The position numbers were made by a program, and so were the translations under genes. Source: Nymphaea colorata (taxonomy: Eukaryota > Streptophyta > Magnoliopsida > Nymphaeales > Nymphaeaceae). Taken from it: 64,000 nt of DNA. Positions within the stretch are counted from its first letter, which is position 1; each line of letters opens with the position of its first letter. The DNA is taken from NCBI RefSeq assembly GCF_008831285.2, contig NC_045140.1, positions 16,862,370 to 16,926,369 of the forward strand. Reading direction: 5' to 3'. Below, one piece after another: positions 1 through 12,332 of this stretch. The notes below the pieces were generated by a model that was not told the origin of the DNA, made no database searches, and saw only the letters and a list, made by a program, of their open reading frames with translations.

Positions 1-104
1 CTGTTAAATAAAGGCTGCTTCTATATACATGCTCTTCCTAGGCTTGATTTTTTATGTCAACTTCTAGTTCTCTGAGTTACTGACTTCATGTTACTTCTCT
101 GGAG

Positions 105-3058
105 TCCTTTCTTAACTATGTATACACTGGATATAAGGAACAATTCGCAGCGGTGTGGTTTCAATGTGCCTGAAGCAAGCTTGGTTCCTGTCAATTCCGC
201 GCAGGATGCATTCAATCTGATGATAATTGGGCAGAGAAATCGTGCCGTAGGAGCTACTGCACTCAATGAACGCAGCAGTCGTTCTCATAGGTAACGTCCT
301 GTTTTCTTTCATTTACAGAATATGTGTAGTTCCTCTCAAGTTCCCAATGTTGGAATTCCAGGATCTGTAGAGTAATTATTGATTATTTGATTCTACAGAC
401 TCTTCAGGATGTCACCTTACACCTAATCTTCCCTTTGAATTACAGAACTTAGTTTCGAATAGAATCATGCAGTTGTTTTCTACATTTTTAGTGTGAACGG
501 TGAACCAGTATTTCAGCTGGAGAATCTATCCCAAGAAACATTAGTATGTAAAAATAATTGGGTTTGCACAGCATAATTTTACAAGTCTAGGTTCTACGAC
601 CGTGCTTTTCCATTACAGGATTCGCTACGTACAATTTAACATGTTCTTTTTTTTTTTTCCAGCAGTATTTTACTTCAAGTCTTCTAATAGAACTATAATT
701 TTCTTCCCTTTCCACATGCGTCTCTATCTCTATCTATTTCCTCGCCTGGCTCAGATTTCCTTCCTTCTTGGTAATGAAAAATAAAACATCATGCGTTTTC
801 TTGACAAAGTTATTTCAAAAGAAAAGGAAAATTTCTGATGTTGAAAACATTATGAAAGTTCAGAAAAAGGGAAAAAAATCGACTGCTAAAAGGAAAATCT
901 ACTGACGAAGTGGAGATTTATTAGTCGAAGTGGGAAATTTTTCCAAGCCCTTGGGAGGGTTGATTCTGAGTGGAACTCGACAGTTTCGATCTGTCAAGGC
1001 AGACCAATAATGATCCAAACTCAACTAGAATTCACATTTGAATTTTCAAAAAGAGATATTTTCTCTTGTCCGAAGGACGAACTTACCTTAGTCTGCTGTG
1101 TATCCTTCAACAGTGTATTGATACTCCATGTCCAAGGGAGTGAATTATCATGTGGATCGACTCTCAGAGGCCGCCTCTATCTTGTGGATCTAGCTGGAAG
1201 CGAGAGGGTGGATAAATCTGAAGCTGTGGGGGAACGACTAAAGGAAGCTCAACACATAAACAAATCGTTGTCAGCACTAGCAGATGTTATCTCCGCTCTT
1301 GGACAGAAGAATGCACATATTCCTTACAGAAACAGCAAGCTCACACAGTTGCTCCAGGAATCACTAGGTCCAATATTAGCTTGAATCTTTTTCCATCAAT
1401 TATTATAATTTCTTCTGGTGTTTCACTTTAATCTGTGCTCATTACAGGTGGGCAAGCCAAGACACTGATGTTTGTACACATAAATCCTCATGCAACAGCT
1501 TACAAGGAGACAATCAGCACACTTAAATTTGCCGAGCGGGTTAGCTGCGTAGAGCTTGGAGCAGCACGTTCAAATAAGGAAAGTAGTCAAGTCAGAGAAT
1601 TGAAAGAAGAGGTTTGCTTACCAATATCTATCCTACGGGTGAAAGATGGTCGTGCTAAACTCGCAAGCTGATTATTCTTTAACTTGTCCAGATTTCCAAT
1701 CTAATGTCAACACTCAGAAACAAGGAAACTGAATTAGAGCAGCTGAAAGGTGGCAAAATTGATCAGAGTGCTAGAAGAATTGAGAAGACAGAAATTGACT
1801 TCTCAACTACATGCCTTCAAGTACCTAAAAACTATATCAACAGAAGGTCGCAGATAGGACAACCACCCCCAGATGAAACTGGAAGTTTGGAGGTACTTAC
1901 CAGATCATTCATAATTTCCATTTGGTGGACATGGTAGTTTCTCCTAACAACACCATATTGTGTGCTTGCATTGATTACTAAAAGATGGATGCATTTTCTC
2001 TTAGCCCTACTGGATTATGTCGAACAGAGATCATATAAAAATGTTTTCTGAAAATGAAACTATCGCACCAGAATGCTCTTGGTAGTTCAGTTTCATACGA
2101 AACAATTTCAATATACATTTGCTCCATAGTTAACCAAGCATATGGGATGAGGTAGACTTCTGTATCTTAATTTAGTAGCTATTCGCTACGGCTGAAGACA
2201 GAGAAGTTGTAGAAAAAGAAAAAAGTATATTTCGACATGTTCAGTATATATGAATTTGAGGTAGGGTTTGTAATCAATCCTGCACCGAAGGGTTGAATTT
2301 CTTATGTATAGAGCTACATAGTTATCAGTCTTCCATATTGACCTATGAACTAGCTCTCTCCCTTTTTTTTATAGAACAAAACTATGCTCTGGACTAGCTG
2401 CACTTCGCCAACAAGAGAGTGGAACAGTTTTCCTTCGGCTCATTCTGATAGGAAACTCAACCAAAATCTACCGTCTGCAAAAGGAGAAAGTGGGGCAAAT
2501 TCTAAGAGTTCAAAATTAGAATCACCTCCACAAAGAAGATCGCTGTCGGTTGATTACAGCAAGCACAGAAAAAGCAGAATGAAGGGTGACGTAAGTGACA
2601 ATCAGGATGAAAAACCACTACAGTACCCGAGCGGTGCTTGTTTGAACAGATCCATTTCATTCACAGAAAAATATGCACCTGAGGGCTGCATACCACTGGG
2701 CAATCACAAGCAAGACAAACTGTCCACCACTATTTCTCAAGATAGTGGAACCAACCTGCAGAAATTCTGTCCTGATCATGAGAAGGAGCAGTTCAGGCAA
2801 GTGCTCAACGTTACGCGTGGAGCCATTAGGAAAAAAAAGGCACAGGTGAAAATTGGGCAAAAGTTTCAGGTGGCACCTCATTTGCAAAGGTCTGCTATTG
2901 AGCAATCTGGGATACAGAATGATTCGAGGGTGGAGCAAAACAGGAAGAGTGGTTCTTCTGAACCTGAAAATAGGCAAGGGTTTAGCAAGACCTTATTGTC
3001 AAATGCACCAAGACCGAGGAAGCTTTTTCAGAGCATGCATGAGTCCAGAATTTCATGA
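105..3058 (+). CDS. Kinesin-14 family motor protein, 3' part (5' end outside window)
   Basis: This is the C-terminal half of a microtubule motor. Likely exons are about 105-290, 1114-1367, 1448-1611, 1692-1892 and 2375-3058 (stop 3056-3058). The last four have GT-AG borders and agreeing phases; the left border of the first is uncertain. Visible kinesin motifs, in order, are NERSSRSH (switch I), [10 protein letters not shown] (switch II), [25 protein letters not shown], and [14 protein letters not shown] followed by [11 protein letters not shown]. The motifs and the LGAARSNKE-type segment after the motor resemble the plant KIN-14 group that carries a calponin-homology domain; that domain, the P-loop and the neck would lie left of position 1. 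One difference is ADVISAL where plant kinesins usually have GDVI. After the motor comes a short coiled-coil stretch and a basic, Ser-rich tail of about 225 residues that I do not recognise. Nothing in the visible exons is broken. Confidence 0.85.
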
Positions 3059-4397
3059 GCTTTCATCAGGTAAGCTTACGAGGTTGCTTTGCTGTATATT
3101 TTTATTTCTGGAAAATCATTTTCATAAACGTCAAGTCACATTTGAGTTTTGCTGCAAGAACATCGATTTGTTAGGACCACGGTAGAGAATGAAAAATCGT
3201 GATCTCTACCAAATTTTCCACATAACCGTGGGAACTTCCTACGTAAACAAAAATCGGCCTTAAATGTACCGTAACGTCCTTGCAACCATGCTACTTTGCA
3301 GTAAGCCCCTGGACCTCAGGGGAGGTCTTGATCGTGCCTTCTTTGCTACACTCATATATTCATGAGATCATGCATGTTCATTGTTCGGACCAGACACTAC
3401 CGTAGGCCACGTCATGTCTCATACGAACAAAAATTTGGTTTTTTTGGTTTTCCTACTAGTTCATTGCATAAGCTATGCGTGCTTCTTCAAGGAGTGCATT
3501 CTCGGATATACATTTTAAAGTTTGCGTCACTCAGATGGACAAGAAGACGAATAATTGAATTTTTCTTTTCCCACTTCTCAGCAGCGGCTTAGTGCAAGCA
3601 TGAGAAACGATTTCAGCTGGAAAATATGAGAATAAAGTTCCAAATGATGCCTCGCTTACAACGAAAGGAAGCACTTCTATCTCTACATTGAGACGACACC
3701 ATTCTGTGCCACAAACAAAACTATTTTCATCCTGAGTTTCGGGTTTTCCAGATAACTTCCTTGCTATGTGTGAGAAATTGTTGTGTGTTTATAATTAATC
3801 AATAAGGATCAAATATCATTCTTCTTTTGGCAAGCTTAACTGGAGTACATGCGGCCAGTAATCAGCTTCAATCTGCACAAGATGAATCGAACTCGACTGC
3901 CATTAGGTGGTTTGTCCTATCTCTGTTGTTTCACCCTGTTTATGATTTCTGTAAAAGCCATGTGTGTGGGAAACATTTGTTTCAAGGATGATTCTAGTCA
4001 TTGCTTTCATAGTACCAAATATTTTATGAAGCATAATATAAAATATGATCAGCCATTGAGTTATTCTCTCCAATGAATCCACATTCACCAGTCAGACACG
4101 ATAATTAGATTTAGTAGACAGGAAAATTGTGCGCCAACATCCATCCTTTTTCTCAAAAAGTTAAGAACCATAGGCATGCGAAGATGCGCTCTCATGTGAA
4201 CATGCAGACACAGTCACATGTTTAGGGTGGAGAACTAAGATCTTTCCATTGGAACCAGTATATTCCCACCAGAAATAAGATCTCCATTACTTTTTGCAAG
4301 TATAGATTCCAGTGGTGCTGGCATAAAGAAAAAGTAACAAGATTGAATTACGTAAAGCAGACCTTCATTAAGCATGATTTATAACTCCACACGTGTT
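3059..4397. other. Spacer between convergent kinesin and RecX genes
   Basis: This stretch holds the presumed 3' UTRs of the two convergent genes. The ORFs here are short and show no family motif. I see no RNA gene or mobile element. Confidence 0.5.
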
Positions 4398-6850
4398 TCA
4401 AGAATCTGTTGGTCCATTAGATGGGTACTTGGCCTCCAGCTTCTTCAGAATGAGGGCGATCACTCCCCAATCAAACCCACGGTATTGAAGCCATCTCATG
4501 ATCCTAGCTTTGCGCTTTTCTTCTGGTATATCAACTGCTCGTAGCCAGTGTTTTGACACACGTTCTAAAAGGCTATTTATTGAACTTGAAGACATGCCTA
4601 TATGTGCATATCCATCACCAGCGTTATCTTCGTCAAAAACCTGCTTCAGGGCTTCTATAATTGTCTCTTCACTCACTCCCTTGCTCAAAAGTGCCTGGAA
4701 AGGATGCCCAAGATGAATACTTAACCTTACCAAGCCCAAAGTATGAACCTGCTTTTACTTCCATGAAGAAGTTAGCTAATGGTTCTAGGCAAAGGAAAAA
4801 TAAATGGAGATACTCTCATTACGTTACATGATCACTATCTTGACCCCTGAGAATTGCCTATTTATTTCATATTCTTTTATACCTCATGCAAATAAGGTTA
4901 GCAGTTACAGGATTGATTTCACACGTCTCTTCAAGTTCGAAAAGTAAAATAAAGTGAACTCAGTCTCTGGTGCAGAAAACATGAATGCTAAGTGAGGAAA
5001 ATAGCCCATACCTAACGAACAGACCTCGATGACTACCAAACTGTTGGAAGTGTGAGATTGTAAGTGGAGCTAATAATGCAAAACAAGCAAAACGTTGGAT
5101 GGAAGAGCTATCTGAGTACGCACTTGTTTAATTCTTCTTGGTCCCCAGGTCATGGATAGCCATCGAGATCGAGCTACTGTTTCTGCATAGAGATAGTCGT
5201 TAAGCAGCCCCCTGCAAGAAAAGAAAAGTAGGAGTCAGTGAAATAGTGGAAGCTTCTGAATGATGCAAAAGGTAATCTAAGCTCCTTGTTTCCAGCAGCC
5301 ATCACAGTTTTATATCGACGGAGTTTCTCCAGTATGAAACCAACATGGACAGGAATAAATCCACAAAAATTGGTGCTTCCAGAGAAAAGTTGGCCATACT
5401 GATGTACTTTTTCATGTGAAGATCTCATCAAAACCTCATAAACAGTTTACGTGGAACCTTAGGAAATTTAGGACTCCAAGAACATATAACAAATTCAACG
5501 AGATGACATCAGATAAACATGTACATGAGGCACATAGTGTTAATCAGTTGAACTGATTTCAAGAATTTTCCTCCCTGCACAGAACAAAAAGAAATTCCAC
5601 GCATTATTGCTTGAAGAGAAGAAGCAAGACAGATGAGCAAGCACACCTGGCCTGGAAATCAGATATGACGGACTCAACGACGTCAGGCGAATATTTCTTT
5701 CCTCGCAATTTCTTCTTCAACTCGATCACTGTATGTGCTCTGAAATAATAGGAGTCGTGTTATGGAGGAAACAAAAAAGTAAGTACCATCGGTCCATATA
5801 ACAATGCATTAAAGAAATATCATTTGTCAAGTAACTCAGCATCTTTGTAGTGTTCTAGCACATCAGGATCCTGACCTTCCTGCAAGTGCTTCAATAGCGA
5901 AGGTCTCGGCGTCTCGTTTCAATCTATTAGCAGAAACTTCTACTTCGAAAGCAGCAGTCTCGTAGGAGTTCTCAGACCCATTCGCCTGTGTTTCAATTTC
6001 TCGCATTAGATCACCATATCTGTCCTCCCTGGCATAACCAACATCGTCTTGAAACTTCAAAACTTTACCATCTTCCAATCTGCGGCTCCAGTCTGCTGCA
6101 TCAAAAGGAACAGAAAAGAGATCATAGAACACGACTATTATCTACATTTTCACCTGCTTCATACATCTGAAATGAGAGAAAGAATACACAACCTTTTACA
6201 ATTTTTTTGTAAAGTCATACCCAATTTTGAACCTGAGGTTCTATTTGCATTTAATTTCTGGTTGCCTAGGGCGTTCTTCAACCTTGGCACCTCATGCGTC
6301 GATTGATTATCTGGAGAATTTTCATGCTGTGACGATTTCGATTCTGGTCGATCATTTGAGAGATCCTTAGGATGCTTGACGGATGAAGGGTTCTCATCTC
6401 CTTCTGTCTTAGAGTAACTGCCGGGAATGTACCTTACAGGTCCAGATGAAGAGCTAGCTCTGCAGATGTTAGAAGCACCAGAAACCTTTGCCCTAAGACA
6501 GAAAGCTGAAAATCAGCAGGATGGTTGCCACCATTTCAGGAAAAATAGCAACCCCAAGGAAAAGAAAGAAACATATCTGATGAAAAGCTACACTCTGAAT
6601 GGATTTTATATAGGTGCACGTCAATCTCATCGATAAACCCCATACATCCTCTATAAAGAGATTATTAGCTTGTAAAATCTATGGGTTTATGTCGCCTGGC
6701 GGCGCAAAAGGTACCAATTGTTATAAGAAGAAGCAGAAGAGGAAGAAGAATGGAGATGAAGAAAGGCTCGATTCCTTACAGGGGTAATATTCCTTGCGAT
6801 CGAAGCCCTGTGTAACATTGAATTGCTAGTTGCCCGCGCAAAATCGCCAT
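4398..6850 (-). CDS. RecX-domain protein, probably organelle-targeted
   Basis: RecX proteins bind RecA and modulate its filaments; plant homologues are linked to organelle RecA. Six exons read on the minus strand: 6780-6850, 6221-6459, 5876-6095, 5647-5739, 5124-5211 and 4398-4694. All borders are GT-AG and the phases join into 335 codons plus stop. The first exon (MAILRGQLAIQCYTGLRSQG) is Arg-rich and poor in acidic residues, as in a mitochondrial or plastid presequence. A Ser-rich, low-complexity linker follows. The C-terminal part carries the RecX triple-helix repeats: AHTVIELKKKLRGKKYSPDV, LLNDYLYAETVARSRWLSM with WGPRRIKQ, the GVSEETIIEAL helix, and at the end RKARIMRWLQYRGFDWGVI. The RecX assignment is strong. 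The first exon is an inference from splice phase: the ATG at 6818 lies in another frame and does not join cleanly. Confidence 0.82.
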
Positions 6851-9265
6851 GTAGAAAAGCTCCCGGTAACTCTGGCTGTTTACGGGGTTTAAACGGTGCA
6901 GATATGGAAAAATGTTGCCGATATTTTAAAAATATCTTCTATATTGCCGCCTTTTATCATTTATCCCGCTCATGTATGACCTCAATTTCCAAAATAGCGC
7001 GTGAATTTAAAGTTTCACCGACGTGAAACTTTTGCATATTCGATAAGCGGGGCGTAAAGTTTCGGACTCGGGTTGAATTCGACTTAATAGGATTCTAAGT
7101 GATCCGATTGATTTGGAGTCGATTTCAGGCTTATTTCTCAAAACCAGTTTGGATCCATTCAGCAGAACATCCGATATTGACATTTTAATCCCGTCAGATG
7201 TTCATGATTCTTAGTTGGATGTCAGATTTGGATTGGAGTTCAGTTATGAAATTGTATACCAAAACAAGAACAGTATTTCTATGGAAAAAAGTGGACGTTA
7301 TCACAATTCTAACTATGTACCGGCATCAGCCGAATGGAATCGGTGGCAAACTGATTCAAGTCGCTAGCCCCAATTCAAGAGTGCAACATGTGAGCTTTTG
7401 CTTATTTTTAAAATGTCCGAGTTTTTCTTATTTTAATAAACTTATATATTTTTCATTTATTTTTTCAAAAATGATTTTTTAAATATTTTTGGCTGATCTG
7501 CAACCGATCAGTTGAATTGTGAATGGGCCGATTCACCAAATTGGCAGCTGAAGATCAAAAAAAAAAAAAAAGAAAGAAAGAAAAAAGCTATTTAGTATTC
7601 CAAGACTCTTGTATTAGATCTGGTCATGATTCCAAAAATGATGAATCCAGTAGAAGAACAAATTGCCCGGTTCTTGCTAGAATTTCATAACCCAGAAGCA
7701 GGAACTGCTAAGATCACATATTTTTGGAAGTTTTCCACTTTCTCCAACCTCGGTTGGCAGCTTGAAACGGCACACCTTCAAAAGTCTCATCCCTAAAATG
7801 CATGTCTTGGCAGAATATAACAAAAGCCTGTCAATCATAACCATAATAATAGTAGTAGCACTACCAATCCTTGAAACTATATGATAAATTGCAACTTGCA
7901 CCAGAGAAAACCCAAATATATAGGACGAAACAGAGCACTTGCAATATATTGCTGCCACATGAAATGGTCGCGCTCTTGGTGGAAGACACGTCTTGTCAAT
8001 TGAGTTCTTCTTCTTCGCGAGGAGCTTTCTTTGCGGAGGTCATCCCTAGTTTTACTTTTACCATAAGAGCTCATGTATGCCACTCGCTCTTCCTTACTTG
8101 GGCACACTTCATATTCCACTAGTAGCAGACTAGCAGTGACTAATTTTATCATCTCCAGCTCCTACTTGCGTAATGGTTTGGCAGATCACCCGATAGAAAA
8201 CGAAGGTTGCAAGCCAAAGTTAATCATGCAGCGAGCTGGACATGAACGAATCGGCCCAGAAATGCGTGCTGAATTGGAGCCAAAGGTCGGTTGTTTTGAC
8301 TCCCCATTTTGGTTTTCTTGGTTTCAAGGAAAGAACGATGGAGAAGGAACAGAAAGAAAACAATGTTCAGCAAATTCAAATATATAGTTGATCTCTTCGT
8401 ATCCCCTTAAGGTTTTGTTTATGCCGAAGATTGTATATCCAAATTACTCTAGCATAGTTAGTCCCAAATCCAATCGTCAGTTTGATTTTTATGGGTGGTG
8501 TTATTCTTTTGAACTGAAAAGGATGAATACACAACACTCTAATTTATGTGTGTATGACTACCCACCTAAGTTTTAAAGCAAACTTTGACCCTAAAAGGGT
8601 AGGAGTAAAAGGAGATGAGCTTTTAAGATGTCTCCTCCATTAAAGTTCTATTGTCTCATAAGATAATATATTATCCGAATTGCAATATTGTTGTTGCCTT
8701 TCACTTTATAGTGTATCGAATCTGTCTTTATCGTGGGATATTACAATAGAGTATAGACAGTTACAGATCGATTTGACCATGTGAATGGGCCCTTACACGG
8801 TTCCCACTTCACGTTGGTATGGCCCAGCAGCACAATTACTGTTGAATGTAGTATTTGGAAGCATGTCATTCTGAAGAACAGCAGGACGGCCTACAAAAAT
8901 TTGCACTACCTGGTTTCCCGGATGAAGCGTAACATAATTATGCCCATTCATTTAATTATGAATTGTGTTTTTAAAAGAAGGTCTTAGTTAATGCTCAATC
9001 TCACTAAAGAAATGGAGGGAGTTCTTGGCTGTTTCACTATTATCGAAAAAAAAGGCAAAGGCCTCGCATTAAAGCTGCTTCTGATTTCACATACTTTCTT
9101 AGTACATCAATAAATAATTGTGCGAGCGCGGCCTTTCTTTTAATTGAGCAAGGAAGCATTGCCACAGGATCTGTCCGTTCGAACCATAAGCTTTAAACAC
9201 AAGTTCATCAAGGTAGAAGAAGACTAAATTATACCACTTTCTCTGCACAAAAAGATGTCAATCTT
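6851..9265. other. Spacer upstream of the RecX gene
   Basis: This is about 2.4 kb of AT-rich sequence with a poly-A/GAAA stretch near 7555-7590. ORFs on both strands are short and show no recognisable motif. The part next to 6850 is the likely promoter and 5' UTR of the RecX gene. Confidence 0.45.
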
Positions 9266-10126
9266 TTATTCCATTTTCCATGCATACAAAATCAAACAAT
9301 AACCCTGAATTGAGCCTGAGCTACTAGAAAATGAGCTATCGCTGCCTGTGTTTTCCGGCGGCGACCCCGGCTGGAACACAAACAAGGCGTGGCCAGAGCC
9401 AGGACTGAATATCCAGTCATGGACATCCCAAAAAACTTGAACAGGCACGCTGTCGACCAGGACCGTGTCATTCCCTCTGAACTTCCAGCACAGAGTCTTA
9501 ACATGGACCAGAACAATCCCATCTACGCTGATCCAAATCTCGGGATCTTTAGCTACTGAGATTGAGCTCTCAATCACGATATCATGCTCCTTACCTCTAT
9601 CGTCGAACTTGGCTTTTGTGACGAAACACCTTTTTCCAAAGACATTCTCTTTCTTGGACAGCAGCAGGGCATCAACGAGCGAAGGCCTTGATCCGGTCTT
9701 TCGGTAGGCTTCCTTCTTCAATTCCCCTAGTAGCAGAACGACCTCGTTGTCACAGGTGATGGCAACGTAGAATTCACCGTGGGGCTCCGGGCCGCCGGAA
9801 AATTTTGCCGTCCGGAGGTCCCAAAACACTTCGATCTTGTTTCCCGCGACTTCGAAATACTTGAATCCTTTCTTGTTCCAGAAATGCCAGGGCTTGAGAT
9901 CCACCTTGCAGGTGTACTGCTGTTCATTGCCGCCGGTATCGATTAGGATCCAAAGGCAATGCGCCATTAGGTTCTTGCACCATATAATTGTAACATAACG
10001 GGACAATCCGGCAATCATAGCCTGGTATACGGACATGACCGCACTCTGGCCGGACTTTAGTCCTGATGGATCGTCTGATGACTTGTCGCCGGTAAAGCAT
10101 GCGGGGATCGGGATCGATTCCTGCAT
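9266..10126 (-). CDS. DUF868 family protein
   Basis: An uninterrupted 286-residue ORF matches the plant DUF868 family, a group of single-exon genes whose biochemical role is not established. Family features are the N-terminal Cys-containing segment (IPIPACFTGD), a Tyr-containing stretch leading to CKVDLKPWHFWNKKG, the block KIEVFWDLRTAKFSGGPEPH followed by FYVAITCDNEVVLLLG, SLVDALLLSKKENVFGKRCF, and the block WISVDGIVLVHVKTLCWKFR followed by VPVQVFWDVHDWIF. It ends in a Ser-rich tail before the stop. Length is near the family's usual 280-350 residues. The ATG at 10126 is chosen because it gives the family's Met-Gln N-terminus. A CT-rich tract upstream on this strand (complement of 10541-10554) is typical of a plant 5' leader. 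No frameshift or missing block is seen. Confidence 0.88.
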   Translation of the reverse strand: MQESIPIPACFTGDKSSDDPSGLKSGQSAVMSVYQAMIAGLSRYVTIIWCKNLMAHCLWILIDTGGNEQQYTCKVDLKPWHFWNKKGFKYFEVAGNKIEVFWDLRTAKFSGGPEPHGEFYVAITCDNEVVLLLGELKKEAYRKTGSRPSLVDALLLSKKENVFGKRCFVTKAKFDDRGKEHDIVIESSISVAKDPEIWISVDGIVLVHVKTLCWKFRGNDTVLVDSVPVQVFWDVHDWIFSPGSGHALFVFQPGSPPENTGSDSSFSSSSGSIQGYCLILYAWKME

Positions 10127-12332
10127 GGTACGGTTCAGAAGACGCCGGAGCCAAATTCAATTCCAAATGGATCTAGCTCGACATACAGCACCCAAATTCA
10201 CATTTTCTGTTCATCTCAGACAAATAACATCATAGCAAACTCTCGCGGTTCTTAATTCAAGAAACTGGCCCATTGAGTAGTTGCTTCCAACCATCGAGAA
10301 AACTTATTTTCCTTTGGTTGGTACATTCAACTCAAAAGAAGAAACGACCTTCTTCTCAATAATCAGGCAGAAAATCTGCCTGGAAAGCCCATTTTCCGGT
10401 CGAAGAATTCGATCTGGTAGATACCCAAAAGACAACAAGAAATACACGTGAAATCAGAGGAATTTGGTGATCTGTTTGAACCAAAACATCGTCGATGAGC
10501 CTTCTTCAAATCGTTTTCTTCTTCTCAGAAGGCACAACGAGAGAGAGAGAGAGAGCTGGGAATGGTTAAGGAATGAGGAGAATGGAGGTTGGGTGCTTTC
10601 TGTCCGCAACGAACGAGCGAGAACGTCGGCGACAACTCATGGGTATGATTGGAGGGAAGAGGTGATTCCTCCTCTTGATGTATTGACCACGGTTGGCGTG
10701 ACGACAAACAAAACCTCCCTTGATTCACGATAACCATGCCATCACCAAGCTGCCTTTGGCCCCCATGATGACACTGAGAAGGCACAACCGTATTAATATT
10801 ATTTCAAACTTGTTATCTGTAAAGAACGTCTTTTCTCAAATTTTAAACTGAAAAATGTTCTCAATAGATATCCGTCAAGCATTAAAAAATAGTAAAAGGA
10901 CAAACTTAAACGATAGCTGTATTGAGTTTGGATATACATTCAAGGCCCAATATGGCGTCCATAGAAGGTCCAAGAAAGTGGAAAACTACGGGGTCCTAAT
11001 TGATCAACCTTTGTTAGAAAACCATGAACATGACGAACATGAACTCCAATGAGTTTGAGTTTTTTTTTTTTTTGTCAAATAGAACACGAAATGAGTTCTT
11101 TATCCCTGTAGTTTGCTTCCGGTAGTGAGCTCAAAATTAATTGTTTGTATTATTTTAGCTAATATTCGTCAGCAAAACATTGTTGAAATTATCAAAGACA
11201 TTTCAAATAATTGAATATTATAATCTGAATATTTTAGATGTTTTTAAAATGATAAACCTCTTATTCTAAAGAAAGATCTCCTGTGGACGTGGTACGCATG
11301 GTTTCCAAAGTATGCTTGCAATATAATTTGATCTGGAATATTCTGGTGAGTGGCCATGTAGACAGAGACCTCCAATCTAAAGAAAAGCCCATGTTTGGAC
11401 ATCTTAATCTTTACTAGACATTTCATCAAATCGTAGGTCCGACCAACTTTGGGCTCATAAACCGGCCTTGTAAGTTGTAGCGTAATTTGAGTGAACCTTC
11501 AGACAATATTCGGCAGCAATTTCTTCTGGATTCCATATTAGAAACCAGAAATCCTACGCTTCATGTATTAGAGTCTTGGTTTTCAGTAAAATACTGCATT
11601 AGAGGGATCTCACTTCAACGAATTATTTTCCCAAAGCATGCTACGAAGTTTTAAGGCTTTAAGAAGAAAAATCTAAATCTGCGGCACAATTTCGGAACAT
11701 GACGCAATGGCAATTTCTTTTCTTTTTTTTTCCCTAATTTGAGGGCATAATATTTTTTTAATCCTAAAGCAACTAATGCATGACTTTTTTTTTTTTTTTG
11801 CGTTTTTCAACTATAAAAAGTTTTCAATCAGCGTTAGATCTTCCAGAAAATGGCAAAGGACAATAATTTCTACCGACCAGCTTATACTCTCCCTGTGCTC
11901 ACCGAGGTTCACAGAAATGATAAACAAGTCTAACCAGTCTGCACCTTAATCTTCTTTGCGAAAATGTATCCCATGCATATAATATAATAATTCCAAAATT
12001 GAAGCAACATGGCACCGTTCTATTGTTTGGCTGAAAATAACTTCATTCTAACGCTCATAGACTCACACAGGTAGTAATGTGACCTCAACTCCATCTTTAC
12101 AGATGCCCTTCTATATCACAGCCCACAGAATCCAAATTCTTGTTGACGGTTGTTTATCGCCGAAAATTGTGGACCAGCTACGGTAAAGGTAAATTTTAGG
12201 CCAACTAGGAACTTACAATTGAGTTAACTAATAGTACCAAAATACAATGTCCAAACTCCGAATGTTTGCTAAAATAAGCAGTTCCATCTGACAACGAGGA
12301 ACAAACACCGCTGAAGAAGATGTGATCAATCG
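10127..12332. other. Spacer between the SFT2-like and DUF868 genes
   Basis: The first 600 bases probably hold the 5' leader and promoter of the DUF868 gene, including a (GA)n run at 10541-10554. The rest is AT-rich with poly-T tracts near 11060 and 11785. I see no further gene. Confidence 0.45.
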
